A model generated the notes under the pieces. It worked only from the letters and a program-made list of their open reading frames with translations, ran no database searches and was not told where the DNA came from. 42,842 bases of DNA from an uncultured Bacteroidales bacterium (GTDB lineage Bacteria > Bacteroidota > Bacteroidia > Bacteroidales > Paludibacteraceae). The DNA is taken from contig CADBVL010000003.1 of assembly GCA_902798015.1 (NCBI GenBank), positions 1 to 42,842 on the forward strand, written 5' to 3'. Positions 13,798-22,708 of the stretch are shown one piece after another. Position 1 is the stretch's first letter, and each line of letters begins with the position of its first letter. Position numbers and translations under genes: made by a program.

Positions 13798-15780
13798 ATG
13801 GGTTTTAGAAAATTAACATCGCAGGAGATTGCGCAACTGGAGAGTCAGGGCTGCAAGGCTACCGATTGGAAAGCGATCGAGGTAGCCGAGTCTTTTGACG
13901 CGCGCTATGTGCGCCATTCCAACTTCTCCGGACACAACCGTCTGGGCGTTTTCGGCAAGGAGATCGAGTTACCCGGAGGCATCAAAGTGCACACCGGCAT
14001 CTATAACACGATGTTGCATAACTGCGAGGTGGGCGATGACGCGCACTTGTACAATGTCCACAACTACATTGCCAACTACACCATCGGCGCCGAGACCCGT
14101 ATCGAGAACGTGAACGCCATCCTCGTGGACGGCAAGAGTACGTTCGGTAATGGTGTACGCGTTCCGGTGATGAACGAAGGCGGCGGACGGGAGATTCCTA
14201 TCTTCAACGAGTTAAGCGCCAGCCTGGCATATATCCTCACGCTGTACCGCCATCGTCCGGAGATGATTGCGGCTTTGGAGCGTCTGATAGACGCCTATGC
14301 GGAGCAACAGGCTTCAGATCACGGCTATATCGGCAAGCACGTGCGTATCTTGAACTGCGGAAGTATCAAGAACGTGAAGATCGGCGACTACGCCGAACTG
14401 AGTGGTGTCAGCCGCCTGAAGAACGGAACGATCAACTCCAACGAGTCCGCGCCGGTACGTCTGGGCAGCGGCGTGAAGTGTGTGGATTTCATCCTCGCCT
14501 CCGGAGTAGAGATCGGCGACTCGACGCTGGTGGACAAGTGCTTCGTAGGACAGGGATGTATCTTCGACAAGCATTATTCAGCAGGCGAGAGTCTGTTCTT
14601 CTCTAACTGCCAAGGTATGCACGGCGAGGCCTGCGCAATCTTCGCAGGTCCGTACACCGTCACCCATCATAAATCGACCCTGCTCATCGCGGGTATGTTC
14701 TCGTTCCTCAATGCGGGTTCGGGTTCCAACCAGTCGAACCACATGTACAAACTCGGTCCTATCCACCAGGGTATCGCCGAGCGCGGTGCGAAGACGACGA
14801 GTGACAGTTATCTCTTATGGCCGTCGAAGATCGGCGCGTTCAGTCTGGTGATGGGTCGTCATACACACCATGCCGACACGTCCGAACTGCCGTTCTCGTA
14901 CCTGATAGAGAACAACTCGGAGAGTTATCTTGTTCCGGGCGCCAACCTGCGTACCGTAGGTACGATCCGAGACGCGCAGAAATGGCCCAAACGCGACAAC
15001 CGCAAAGACCCGCATAAACTCGATCAGATTAACTTCAATCTTCTGAGTCCTTACACGGTGCAGAAAATGTGGCGCGGACGCGAGGTGTTGGATGAGTTGG
15101 TGGCGCTGAGCGGAGAGAACACCGAGGTATTCGGTTACCGCAACTGCAAGATCCGCAACTCTTCCCTCAAGCACGGTCGCGAACTATATACCATCGGCAT
15201 CCAGAAATTCCTCGGCAACAGTCTCATCAGCCGCTTGGAGCAAAGCGAATGGCACACGATGGACGAGGTGCGCAAGGCCCTGCGTCCGGACAGTCCGGTG
15301 GGTTCAGGCGACTGGGTCGATCTGGCAGGACTGTTAGCGCCGAAGAGCGAAGTGACACGTCTGTTGGATGACATCGAAGCAGGCAAACTGAACCTCGACA
15401 CCATCCAGGCACGACTCGTCGAGATGCACGCGCACTACTATTCGTACGAATGGACCTGGGCGCTCGAGCACTTGGAGCAAGTATGGGGATGCGACGTAGA
15501 GCACGTCACCCTCGCACAGATACGCAAGACCGTCGAGGATTGGAAAGCGGCCGTTGTAGGACTGGACAAGATGGTTTATAACGATGCCCGCAAGGAATTT
15601 GACATGAACAGTCAGACGGGCTTCGGAGTAGACGGCGACCGCGATCAAGCGCAAGCGGACTTCGAAGAAGTACGCGGTAGTTTTGAGTCGAACTCCTTCG
15701 TCAAAGCCGTGCTCGAGCACATCGAGACAAAGAGTCAGTTAGGAGACAAAGTTCTAGCAGCCCTAGGAACCCTAGGATAA
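13798..15780 (+). CDS. DUF4954 family protein with left-handed beta-helix
   Basis: A 660-residue cytoplasmic protein. Residues about 60-330 contain hexapeptide-like turns ('GDDAHLYNVHNYIANYTIG', 'IGKHVRILNCGSIKNVKIGD', 'GVEIGDSTLVDKCFVGQG') typical of a left-handed beta-helix related to sugar acyltransferases and nucleotidyltransferases. A central 'SSRVPGANLRTVG'-like region here reads 'YLVPGANLRTVGTIRD'. The C-terminal third is helical. The family is conserved in Bacteroidales with no firm function. The last residues and stop codon are encoded by two 9-bp CCCTAGGAW units (15761-15778), repeats also present inside murF, so the C-terminus 'LAALGTLG' is repeat-derived. Confidence 0.88.
   Translation: MGFRKLTSQEIAQLESQGCKATDWKAIEVAESFDARYVRHSNFSGHNRLGVFGKEIELPGGIKVHTGIYNTMLHNCEVGDDAHLYNVHNYIANYTIGAETRIENVNAILVDGKSTFGNGVRVPVMNEGGGREIPIFNELSASLAYILTLYRHRPEMIAALERLIDAYAEQQASDHGYIGKHVRILNCGSIKNVKIGDYAELSGVSRLKNGTINSNESAPVRLGSGVKCVDFILASGVEIGDSTLVDKCFVGQGCIFDKHYSAGESLFFSNCQGMHGEACAIFAGPYTVTHHKSTLLIAGMFSFLNAGSGSNQSNHMYKLGPIHQGIAERGAKTTSDSYLLWPSKIGAFSLVMGRHTHHADTSELPFSYLIENNSESYLVPGANLRTVGTIRDAQKWPKRDNRKDPHKLDQINFNLLSPYTVQKMWRGREVLDELVALSGENTEVFGYRNCKIRNSSLKHGRELYTIGIQKFLGNSLISRLEQSEWHTMDEVRKALRPDSPVGSGDWVDLAGLLAPKSEVTRLLDDIEAGKLNLDTIQARLVEMHAHYYSYEWTWALEHLEQVWGCDVEHVTLAQIRKTVEDWKAAVVGLDKMVYNDARKEFDMNSQTGFGVDGDRDQAQADFEEVRGSFESNSFVKAVLEHIETKSQLGDKVLAALGTLG
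15761..15778 (+). repeat. CCCTAGG repeat, two 9-bp units, at DUF4954 stop
   Basis: CCCTAGGAA-CCCTAGGAT followed by AACTAG; the stop TAA begins in the last base of the second unit. Same unit as 25255-25290 in murF. Confidence 0.75.
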
Positions 15781-15789
15781 CTAGTTTAT

Positions 15790-16599
15790 ATGAGTACAGG
15801 TAAGGTGACGATATTAGGTTGCGGCAGTGCCAAGCCGACGAAGACCACTTCCCCTTCGGGGCAGTGGGTGGAGTTGTGCGACAAGTCCTTCCTCGTGGAT
15901 TGCGGAGAAGGGGTGCTGCTGACGATGCAGAAGTTGGGGTTGCACACCTCGCGTCTGTATAATATCTTCATCTCGCATCTGCATGGCGACCACTGTTTCG
16001 GACTGATCGGCCTGTTGACAACGCTGGGCATGCTCAAGCGTACACAGCCGATGCATATATACGCCCAACCGGACTTGGAGCGACTGCTGACACCGCTGTT
16101 GGAATATCACGCCAACGACCGCCTTTACGACATCATCTTCCACCCCATCAACCCTCGCAAACATGCCGTCATCTTCGAGGACCGCACCGTCTCCGTGGAG
16201 ACTATCCCGTTGAAGCACGGCGTGCCGACTTGCGGTTTTCTCTTCAAGGAGACCCATCGCATACAGAAAGAAGACGGTTCTTTCGAGCGCGTGACGCGCA
16301 AACGTTTCGCTTATTGCGCAGACACGATGTATAGCGAGAAGATCCTCCCGATCATCGAAGGTGTGGACACCTTGTACCACGAGTCCACTTTCCTCGAGTC
16401 GATGGGTGCACGGAGCAAGGAGGTGAAGCACTCGACGGCGGCGCAGGCGGCTACCATCGCCCAAAAAGCCCACGCCGGCAAACTGATTTTGGGACATTAC
16501 TCCGCACGCGTCGAAGACCATGGTTTGTTCCTCGATGAAGCCAAACCGATCTTCGAGAACACCTTCCTGGCGGAAGAGAATTTGATATTCGATATTTAA
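15790..16599 (+). CDS. rnz: Ribonuclease Z
   Basis: A 269-residue metallo-beta-lactamase-fold enzyme. The zinc motif 'HLHGDHCFG' is at residues 63-71, 'VDCGEGV' precedes it, and the later ligands appear in 'RFAYCADTMYSEK' (Asp) and 'LILGHYSAR' (His). 'TVETIPLKHGVPTCGF'-like sequence (here 'SVETIPLKHGVPTCGFLF') is typical of RNase Z. The enzyme cuts tRNA precursors that lack CCA after the discriminator, which fits tRNA-Arg and tRNA-Cys of this window, whereas the initiator tRNA encodes CCA. It is somewhat shorter than the ~305 residues usual for the family, the missing part being around the exosite arm. It starts 9 bases after the DUF4954 stop. Confidence 0.92.
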   Translation: MSTGKVTILGCGSAKPTKTTSPSGQWVELCDKSFLVDCGEGVLLTMQKLGLHTSRLYNIFISHLHGDHCFGLIGLLTTLGMLKRTQPMHIYAQPDLERLLTPLLEYHANDRLYDIIFHPINPRKHAVIFEDRTVSVETIPLKHGVPTCGFLFKETHRIQKEDGSFERVTRKRFAYCADTMYSEKILPIIEGVDTLYHESTFLESMGARSKEVKHSTAAQAATIAQKAHAGKLILGHYSARVEDHGLFLDEAKPIFENTFLAEENLIFDI

Positions 16600-16607
16600 G
16601 ATTGAAG

Positions 16608-18002
16608 ATGGCAAAGACAACGATTCAATATGTATGTTCATCCTGCGGTGCGAAAGCTCCGCAACTGCTTGGTCGTTGTCCTGTATGCGGCGAATGGGGA
16701 ACGTACGAAGAGGAGGTGATTGAGAGGTCGAGCGGCTCGACACCCGGCAAAACCATTCGGAGTCTTGGCGAGAGCCGTGCACAGCGTCTGCAAGACGTGG
16801 AGGCATCCGAAGAGATGCGTCTGGACATGCACAACGGAGAGTTCAACCGCGTGTTAGGCGGAGGACTCGTTCCGGGCAGCCTGGTGTTGTTAGGCGGCGA
16901 GCCGGGTATAGGTAAATCGACCTTGGCTCTGCAGGTTCTCATGCAGCAAGGCGAACGGAAGACCTTCTACGCCTCGGGCGAAGAGAGCGTGCGCCAACTC
17001 AAACTGCGCGCAGAGCGGCTCGCCGGCAACGCAGAGAACCTCTTTATCTCTTCGGAGACCTCGCTGGAACGGATCCTCGACCAGGTCAAAGAACTGGAAC
17101 CCGAGATCGTTGTCATCGACTCCATTCAGACCATCGGCACCGGAGACGTGGAAGCTACAATAGGCAGTATCACCCAAGTGCGCGAGTGCGCGGCACGCAT
17201 CCTTGAGTTCGCCAAGACCCGTAATATACCCTTCATCATCATCGGACATATCAACAAAGAGGGTTCGCTGGCAGGACCCAAAGTGCTGGAACATATCGTG
17301 GACACGGTGCTGCAGTTCGAGGGAGACCAGCAATACATGTACCGCATTCTGCGGGCGCAGAAGAACCGTTTCGGTTCAACGTCCGAGATCGGTATCTACG
17401 AGATGCGTCAGGAGGGGCTGCGCGAGGTGACTAATCCTTCGGAACTGCTTCTCTCCACGTCGCGCGAAGGACTCTCCGGCATTGCGATCGCCGCAACGGT
17501 AGAAGGTGCACGACCATTCCTGATTGAAGTACAGGCTCTCGTCTCTTCGGCTGCTTACGGTACGCCGCAGCGATCGTCCACGGGCTTTGACGGCAGAAGA
17601 CTCAACATGCTGCTCGCCGTGCTGGAGAAACGCTTAGGATTCAAACTGCTGCAGAAAGATGTGTTCCTCAATATCGCCGGAGGACTGAAAGTGCAGGATC
17701 CGGCTATCGACCTGGCTGTTCTGGCCGCCGTGCTGAGCAGTAACATGGACATCGCCTTGGATGCAGGCACCTGCCTGTGCGGCGAAGTGGGACTGGCGGG
17801 AGAGATACGCTCCGTCAACCGTATCGAGCAACGTATCTCGGAGGCACGGAAATTAGGATTCAAACGTATCATCGTGCCGGCAGAACAAGTCGAGCGACTC
17901 GACACACGGAAACAACATGCAGGCATCGAAGTCATCGGCGTCAAGAAAGTGACAGACGCGTTCCGGCTGTTGATAGTAAAGGGTGAACGAGTGAACGGAT
18001 GA
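16608..18002 (+). CDS. radA: DNA repair protein RadA/Sms
   Basis: A 464-residue protein. I take the ATG at 16608 ('MAKTTIQYVCSSCG') rather than an in-frame TTG six bases upstream. Domains in order: a C4 zinc finger (C10, C13, C24, C27), a RecA-like ATPase with Walker A 'GEPGIGKST' (97-105), the RadA motif 'KNRFGST' and a C-terminal Lon-protease-like domain ('VQALVSSAAYGTPQRSSTG', 'LAVLAAVLSS', 'GEVGLAGEIRSVNRIEQRI'). RadA is a branch-migration helicase in recombination. The final codons 'GERVNG' and the stop are encoded by 8-bp GTGAACGA-type repeats (17983-18014), so the C-terminal tip is repeat-derived. Confidence 0.96.
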   Translation: MAKTTIQYVCSSCGAKAPQLLGRCPVCGEWGTYEEEVIERSSGSTPGKTIRSLGESRAQRLQDVEASEEMRLDMHNGEFNRVLGGGLVPGSLVLLGGEPGIGKSTLALQVLMQQGERKTFYASGEESVRQLKLRAERLAGNAENLFISSETSLERILDQVKELEPEIVVIDSIQTIGTGDVEATIGSITQVRECAARILEFAKTRNIPFIIIGHINKEGSLAGPKVLEHIVDTVLQFEGDQQYMYRILRAQKNRFGSTSEIGIYEMRQEGLREVTNPSELLLSTSREGLSGIAIAATVEGARPFLIEVQALVSSAAYGTPQRSSTGFDGRRLNMLLAVLEKRLGFKLLQKDVFLNIAGGLKVQDPAIDLAVLAAVLSSNMDIALDAGTCLCGEVGLAGEIRSVNRIEQRISEARKLGFKRIIVPAEQVERLDTRKQHAGIEVIGVKKVTDAFRLLIVKGERVNG

Positions 18003-18014
18003 ACGAATGAACGA
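17983..18014 (+). repeat. 8-bp tandem repeat GTGAACGA/ATGAACGA at radA stop
   Basis: Four units: GTGAACGA, GTGAACGG, ATGAACGA, ATGAACGA. The same unit recurs at 37101-37122. The radA stop TGA lies inside unit three. Confidence 0.82.
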
Positions 18015-18021
18015 ATGAAAA

Positions 18022-18750
18022 ATGAAAATTGAAAGGTATATATATAGAATAATCGGGTTGTGGATGGTGTTCCTTTCACCTTTCACCTCTCACCTTTCAC
18101 CTTTACTGGCGCAGAACGAGCAGCCGTATCTCTGTGAGATAGGCCTGCAGGGAGGTTGCGGTTACTACGTGGGAGACGCGGCGGCGCATATCTTCATGAA
18201 CCCGCGCGAAGCGTACGGCGTTCATTTCCGGTATAAGTTCACCAAGCGCTGGGCATTGCAAGTCAAGGCTTCGGGCCAACGCATCACCGGAAATGACTTC
18301 ACTTATGACGGACAACGGTTGGACACCTGGTGGATCGACCAGATGGTTGGAGTAGATGTAATGGCGGAGTTTAACTTCTTCCGCTTCGGTTCCGCCAACA
18401 AATACGACAAACGTATCCGTCCGTACACGCCATATATCTTCTTAGGTATCGGCGCAGGCATCTACGGCAATGATGCCAACAACCGTCCGACCTTCGGCTG
18501 CGTAGCTGCCTACGTACCGCTGGGTATCGGATTCAAATGGAAATTTCATGACTGCGTAGGCTTGAACATAGCCTGGCAGCACAACTTATATATCGCAGAC
18601 AATCTGGAGGGCCGCGAGAGCATGGACAACAAGTACCAGATCAACGGATGGAACTGGATGAACTGCGACCTCACGGGTATGATTACCATCGGCCTCGTCT
18701 TCGAGTTCGCTCATTCTCCGAAGCCGTGCCGTATTTGTAACACCGATTAA
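18022..18750 (+). CDS. Outer-membrane beta-barrel protein (DUF6089-like)
   Basis: A 242-residue secreted protein. The signal peptide runs to about residue 31, ending 'FTSHLSPLLAQ'; its distal half is encoded by CCTTTCACC-type repeats (18071-18101) almost identical to those in the bamA signal peptide. The mature part begins 'NEQPYLCEIGLQGGCGYYVG' and has alternating hydrophobic strands with aromatic ends ('YGVHFRYKFTKRWALQVK', 'PYIFLGIGAGIYG', 'PLGIGFKWKF', 'GMITIGLVFEF'), as in a small 8-stranded barrel. In Bacteroidales a DUF6089 barrel commonly precedes uppS and bamA, which is the order here. Precise function is unknown; a role in envelope biogenesis is inferred from context. Confidence 0.8.
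   Translation: MKIERYIYRIIGLWMVFLSPFTSHLSPLLAQNEQPYLCEIGLQGGCGYYVGDAAAHIFMNPREAYGVHFRYKFTKRWALQVKASGQRITGNDFTYDGQRLDTWWIDQMVGVDVMAEFNFFRFGSANKYDKRIRPYTPYIFLGIGAGIYGNDANNRPTFGCVAAYVPLGIGFKWKFHDCVGLNIAWQHNLYIADNLEGRESMDNKYQINGWNWMNCDLTGMITIGLVFEFAHSPKPCRICNTD
18071..18101 (+). repeat. CCTTTCACC-type repeat encoding signal-peptide end (copy 1)
   Basis: 31 bases of CTTTCAC/CTCTCAC units, matching 19565-19595 at 30 of 31 positions, read in frame as 'SPFTSHLSP'. Confidence 0.85.
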
Positions 18751-18759
18751 TACGTAACA

Positions 18760-19509
18760 ATGGATTATAGAGAACAAATAGATCAAGCGCGCCTGCCGCG
18801 ACATATCGCCATCATCATGGACGGTAATGGTCGCTGGGCAAAGAAACAGGGATTGGCGCGTATGTTCGGTCACAAACAGGGTGTGGAGACAGTGCATAAC
18901 ATCACCGTCGCCGCTACCAAGTTAGGCGTGGAATACCTCACGCTCTATACCTTCTCCACCGAGAACTGGAACAGGCCGAAAGAAGAAGTGGATGCGTTGA
19001 TGACGCTGCTCGTGGATACCATCGCCAAAGAGACGCCGACGTTGATGAACAACAACGTACGGCTGCAGACTATCGGAGATATCGACCGTTTACCGGAAGG
19101 CGCGAGAAAGAAATTCCTCGCTTGTATCGAGCAGACAAGCCATAACACCGGCTTGACGATGGTGCTGGCCCTCAGTTACTCGGCACGTTGGGAGATTATC
19201 GAAGCCATGCGCAAAGCTGTTGAGGCTGCGCAGGAGGGAAAGATACGCCCCGAGGATGTCACCGAGCAACTGGTATCCTCCCTCATGACCACGGCGCAGA
19301 TACCCGACCCGGACCTGTTGATCCGTACCAGCGGCGAATACCGTATCAGCAATTTCCTCCTTTGGCAGTTGGCATACAGCGAACTGTACTTCACCGACTG
19401 CCTGTGGCCGGAGTTTACGGAAGAAGAGTTCTATAAGGCCATTGTCGATTACCAGAAAAGAGAAAGAAGGTTCGGTAAGACCGGTGAACAAGTGAAAAAT
19501 GAGAAATGA
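18760..19509 (+). CDS. uppS: Undecaprenyl diphosphate synthase (isoprenyl transferase)
   Basis: A 249-residue cis-prenyltransferase. The start motif '[17 protein letters not shown]' contains the catalytic Asp and phosphate-binding loop; '[13 protein letters not shown]' follows, then '[12 protein letters not shown]' and '[19 protein letters not shown]' and '[18 protein letters not shown]', all family signatures. It condenses isopentenyl diphosphate units to the C55 lipid carrier for peptidoglycan and O-antigen. It lies 9 bases after the barrel gene and 3 bases before bamA, so it is clearly in the envelope operon. The length is normal. Confidence 0.97.
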   Translation: MDYREQIDQARLPRHIAIIMDGNGRWAKKQGLARMFGHKQGVETVHNITVAATKLGVEYLTLYTFSTENWNRPKEEVDALMTLLVDTIAKETPTLMNNNVRLQTIGDIDRLPEGARKKFLACIEQTSHNTGLTMVLALSYSARWEIIEAMRKAVEAAQEGKIRPEDVTEQLVSSLMTTAQIPDPDLLIRTSGEYRISNFLLWQLAYSELYFTDCLWPEFTEEEFYKAIVDYQKRERRFGKTGEQVKNEK

Positions 19510-19512
19510 CAA

Positions 19513-22116
19513 ATGAAAGGAAGAAGGAGCGTACATAGAATCAACGGGGTGTTATGGGTGTTTGTCCTTTCATCTTTCACCTCTCACCTTTCACCGCTAT
19601 CGGCCCAGGAGATCGAGTACAGCCTCACCGGCAACAAGACCTATGAGATCGCCGGTATTGAGGTGGAGGGAGCGGACAGCTACGAAGACTTCGTGCTGAT
19701 CGGTTTCTCCGGCCTGGCGGTAGGAGACAAGATCGAAGTGCCCGGACCACAGATTACCAAAGCAGTCAAACGGTTCTGGAAACAGGGTCTGTTCTCCAAC
19801 GTGCAGATCAAAGCCGGCAAGATTGAAGGCAACAAGATATGGCTCATCATCTCCCTTGAGCAGCGCCCGCGCGTGAGCGAAGTGCGCTACGACGGACTGA
19901 AGAAGAGCGAACGCGAAGATATCGAAGTAAAGGCAGGTATCCGGCAAGGCAGTCAGATGACGCCGAACGTCGAAGACCACGCCAAGACCGTCATCAAGAA
20001 ATACCTTGCGGAGAAAGGTTTCCACAATGCCGACGTGGTCGTTCATCAGCAACCCGACCAGGACCACCCGGGATACGTCAAAGTGGCTATCGTCGTGGAT
20101 AAGAAAGTGAAGACCAAAGTGGGCAAGATCTATATCACCGGCAACGAGGCCCTCACGGACCGACAGATCAACAAGGCGATGAAGAAAACCAATGACAACG
20201 ACATCGTCAATCTCTTCCGTACGAAGAAATTCGTCACCGAGGAATATGAGAAAGACAAGGTCGCCGTCATCGAGAAATACAACGAGTACGGTTATCGCGA
20301 CGCCTATATCGTCTCCGACAGCGTCGTGCCCAACCCCGAAGATCCTACGCGCGTGGATGTATATATGACCATCCACGAGGGCGATAAATACTTTATCCGC
20401 TCCGTCAAGTGGGTGGGTAACACCCTCTATCCGTACGAATACCTGGACGCTACGTTAGGTGTCAAGCCGGGTGATGTATATAACCTCAAGACGCTCAACG
20501 AACGTCTTCAGTCGGATGACGACGCGGTAAGTAAGTTATATACCGACCGCGGATACCTGTTCTTCAATGTCGATCCCGTGGAGGTGAACGTGGAGAACGA
20601 CTCCATCGACTTCGAGATGCGTATCTATGAAGGCAAGCCCGCGACCATCAACGAGGTGAAGATCATCGGTAACACGCGTGTCTATGAGCATGTCGTCCGC
20701 CGTGAGTTATACACCAAGCCGGGACAACTCTACTCGCAGTCGGACATCATGCGTTCGCTGCGTGAGTTGGCGCAAATGGGCCACTTCGACCAGGAGAAAC
20801 TCGTGCCGGATATCCAGCCTAACCCCGAAGAAGGAACGGTGGACATCGCTTATAAATTAGAGACCAAGTCCTCCGACCAGATCGAGTTCTCGCTTGGTTG
20901 GGGCGCAACGGGTATCACGGGTTCTATCGGATTGAAGTTCACCAACTTCGCCATCCAGAACCTCTTCAACAAGAAATCCTACCGTATCGTGCCGCAGGGA
21001 GAAGGACAGACTTTCTCCATCAACCTGCGTACCAACGGTATCTACTCCACTTCGCTGTCTATTTCGTTCCTCGAGCCGTGGTTAGGCGGCAAGCGGCCGA
21101 ACAGTCTCAGCGCGTCCTTCGCATTCTACAACCAGACGGGCTTCTCCGCACGCTACCAGAAAGCGTACCAGAGTCTGTATAACACCTATTCGAACTATTA
21201 CTATTACTCCGGTAACAGCAATTACTACCAGCAGTTAGCCGAGGCCGAGGCAGATAAGGACAAGTTCATCCGTCAGTTCTATTTCGCACTCGGTTACGGT
21301 AAGCGTCTGCGCTGGCCGGACGACTACTTCATGTTCTACGGCGAACTGAGTTATACGCTCTACTGGATGAAAGACTGGCCGTACCTGCTGATCGACAACG
21401 GAACGAGTCATAACCTCGCGTTGAACCTGCAGCTCAGCCGTTCGTCTATTGACAACCCGATCTACACCCGCCGTGGTAGCCAGTTCGTTCTGGGAGTCAA
21501 ACTGACGCCGCCGTGGTCGCTCTTCGGCAAACAGGACTACTCACGCCTCACCACTTCGGAGAAATACCACCTCATTGAGTACCATAAATGGACGTTCAAA
21601 GGCAAGGTCTTCACGCCGCTCACGCCGGACAGTAAGTTAGTCCTCATGGCGCGCGCCGAGTTCGGTTACCTCGGTCATTACAACCAGTATGCCAAGTCGC
21701 CGTTCGAGACCTACTACATGGGTGGTGACGGTATGTCCAGCTATTCGACGCTGTCCACCGACTACGTGGCGATGCGTGGTTACTCGGCCGGTTCACTCAC
21801 CCCGTACGACCCTGCTACGGGACGAAACATGGGATACGTGTATAACAAGTTCACCATGGAGTTGCGATACCCCATCTCGCTTGAACAGAGCGCTACGATT
21901 TGGGCGCTCGCCTTCCTCGAGGCAGGAAACTGCTTCGCGGACATCACCGACTACAACCCCTTCGACCTCAAGCGCGCTGCCGGTGTCGGCGTACGTATCT
22001 ACCTGCCGATGTTCGGACTGCTCGGTATAGACTGGGGTTGGGGATTCGACGATATCAACGGCAGCAAGCAGTATAGCGGCAGTCAGTTCCACTTCGTACT
22101 CGGACAGGAGCTGTAA
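19513..22116 (+). CDS. bamA: Outer membrane assembly factor BamA
   Basis: An 867-residue Omp85-family protein. Signal peptide to about residue 31 ('SSFTSHLSPLSAQ'), whose end is encoded by the same repeat as in the upstream barrel gene. Residues about 40-450 contain POTRA domains ('YEIAGIEVEGADSYEDFVLI', 'RPRVSEVRYDGLKKSERED', 'KVGKIYITGNEALTDRQINK', 'YFIRSVKWVGNTLYPYEYLD', 'TINEVKIIGNTRVYEHVVRR'), five in all. The C-terminal barrel shows 'EFSLGWGATGITGSIGLKF' and ends 'SQFHFVLGQEL' with the surface-loop motif 'RGYSAGSLTPYD' resembling the conserved (V/I)RG(F/Y) of L6. It inserts beta-barrel proteins. Followed by two Skp-like periplasmic chaperones, its natural partners. Confidence 0.97.
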   Translation: MKGRRSVHRINGVLWVFVLSSFTSHLSPLSAQEIEYSLTGNKTYEIAGIEVEGADSYEDFVLIGFSGLAVGDKIEVPGPQITKAVKRFWKQGLFSNVQIKAGKIEGNKIWLIISLEQRPRVSEVRYDGLKKSEREDIEVKAGIRQGSQMTPNVEDHAKTVIKKYLAEKGFHNADVVVHQQPDQDHPGYVKVAIVVDKKVKTKVGKIYITGNEALTDRQINKAMKKTNDNDIVNLFRTKKFVTEEYEKDKVAVIEKYNEYGYRDAYIVSDSVVPNPEDPTRVDVYMTIHEGDKYFIRSVKWVGNTLYPYEYLDATLGVKPGDVYNLKTLNERLQSDDDAVSKLYTDRGYLFFNVDPVEVNVENDSIDFEMRIYEGKPATINEVKIIGNTRVYEHVVRRELYTKPGQLYSQSDIMRSLRELAQMGHFDQEKLVPDIQPNPEEGTVDIAYKLETKSSDQIEFSLGWGATGITGSIGLKFTNFAIQNLFNKKSYRIVPQGEGQTFSINLRTNGIYSTSLSISFLEPWLGGKRPNSLSASFAFYNQTGFSARYQKAYQSLYNTYSNYYYYSGNSNYYQQLAEAEADKDKFIRQFYFALGYGKRLRWPDDYFMFYGELSYTLYWMKDWPYLLIDNGTSHNLALNLQLSRSSIDNPIYTRRGSQFVLGVKLTPPWSLFGKQDYSRLTTSEKYHLIEYHKWTFKGKVFTPLTPDSKLVLMARAEFGYLGHYNQYAKSPFETYYMGGDGMSSYSTLSTDYVAMRGYSAGSLTPYDPATGRNMGYVYNKFTMELRYPISLEQSATIWALAFLEAGNCFADITDYNPFDLKRAAGVGVRIYLPMFGLLGIDWGWGFDDINGSKQYSGSQFHFVLGQEL
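19565..19595 (+). repeat. CCTTTCACC-type repeat encoding signal-peptide end (copy 2)
   Basis: Second copy of 18071-18101 with one base different, in the bamA signal-peptide region, read in the same frame ('SSFTSHLSP'). Confidence 0.85.
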
Positions 22117-22117
22117 A

Positions 22118-22147
22118 AGTTTAGTGTTTAGAGTTTAGCGTTTAGTG
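22118..22147 (+). repeat. 7-bp tandem repeat GTTTAGN
   Basis: GTTTAGT, GTTTAGA, GTTTAGC, GTTTAGT fill the gap between bamA and the first Skp-like gene, ending just before the start codon. Confidence 0.8.
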
Positions 22148-22150
22148 ATT

Positions 22151-22669
22151 ATGAAAAAAATTAGTATACTTTTATTCGCAACCCTGCTGATTTGTGGCAC
22201 GGTTTATGCAAAGGACCAGTCGATAGCCTATATCGACATGCAGTATATCCTGAAGAACCTGGCTCAGTACGAGCAGGCGAACGAACAGTTGACGATGCTC
22301 TCCAAGCGCTGGCAGAAAGAGATCGACGCAATGCAGCAGGAAGCCCGCGTCATGGCAACCAACTACCAAACCGAGCAGATCTTCCTCTCGGAGACCATGC
22401 GGGCGCAGCGCGAAGAAGAGATTGTCAAGAAAGAGCAGGAGGTCTTGGAACTCAAGCGCAAGTATTTCGGACAGGACGGAGAACTGTACAAGAAGCGCGA
22501 AGCGCTGATCAAACCCATACAGGACGAGATATACAATGCCATCCAGGACCTGGCGAGCGAGAAGCGTATCGACATCGTCAAGGACCGTTCGGCGGATCCC
22601 GCATTGATATACATGTCCTCCAAACTCGATATATCCGACCAGGTACTTATGAAACTTGGTGCCAAATAA
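22151..22669 (+). CDS. OmpH/Skp-family periplasmic chaperone (first copy)
   Basis: A 172-residue protein starting at the ATG 'MKKISILLFATLLICGTVYA', a clean signal peptide; a GTG six bases upstream lies in the repeat and is not needed. The mature protein starts 'KDQSIAYIDMQYILKNLAQY' as in OmpH family members, followed by a long coiled coil ('EQLTMLSKRWQKEIDAMQQE', 'REEEIVKKEQEVLELKRKYF') that forms the tentacles of the Skp trimer, and ends with a short strand region ('LIYMSSKLDISDQV'). Skp binds unfolded outer-membrane proteins on their way to BamA. Tandem copies downstream of bamA are usual in Bacteroidales. Confidence 0.93.
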   Translation: MKKISILLFATLLICGTVYAKDQSIAYIDMQYILKNLAQYEQANEQLTMLSKRWQKEIDAMQQEARVMATNYQTEQIFLSETMRAQREEEIVKKEQEVLELKRKYFGQDGELYKKREALIKPIQDEIYNAIQDLASEKRIDIVKDRSADPALIYMSSKLDISDQVLMKLGAK

Positions 22670-22676
22670 AGAAATA

Positions 22677-22706
22677 ATAAATTATAAATCATAAATCATA
22701 AATTTG
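22677..22706 (+). repeat. 8-bp AT-rich tandem repeat TCATAAAT
   Basis: AATTATAAATCATAAATCATAAATT-like units fill the gap between the two Skp-like genes. Similar in position and size to the repeat at 22118. Confidence 0.7.
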
Positions 22707-22708
22707 AA

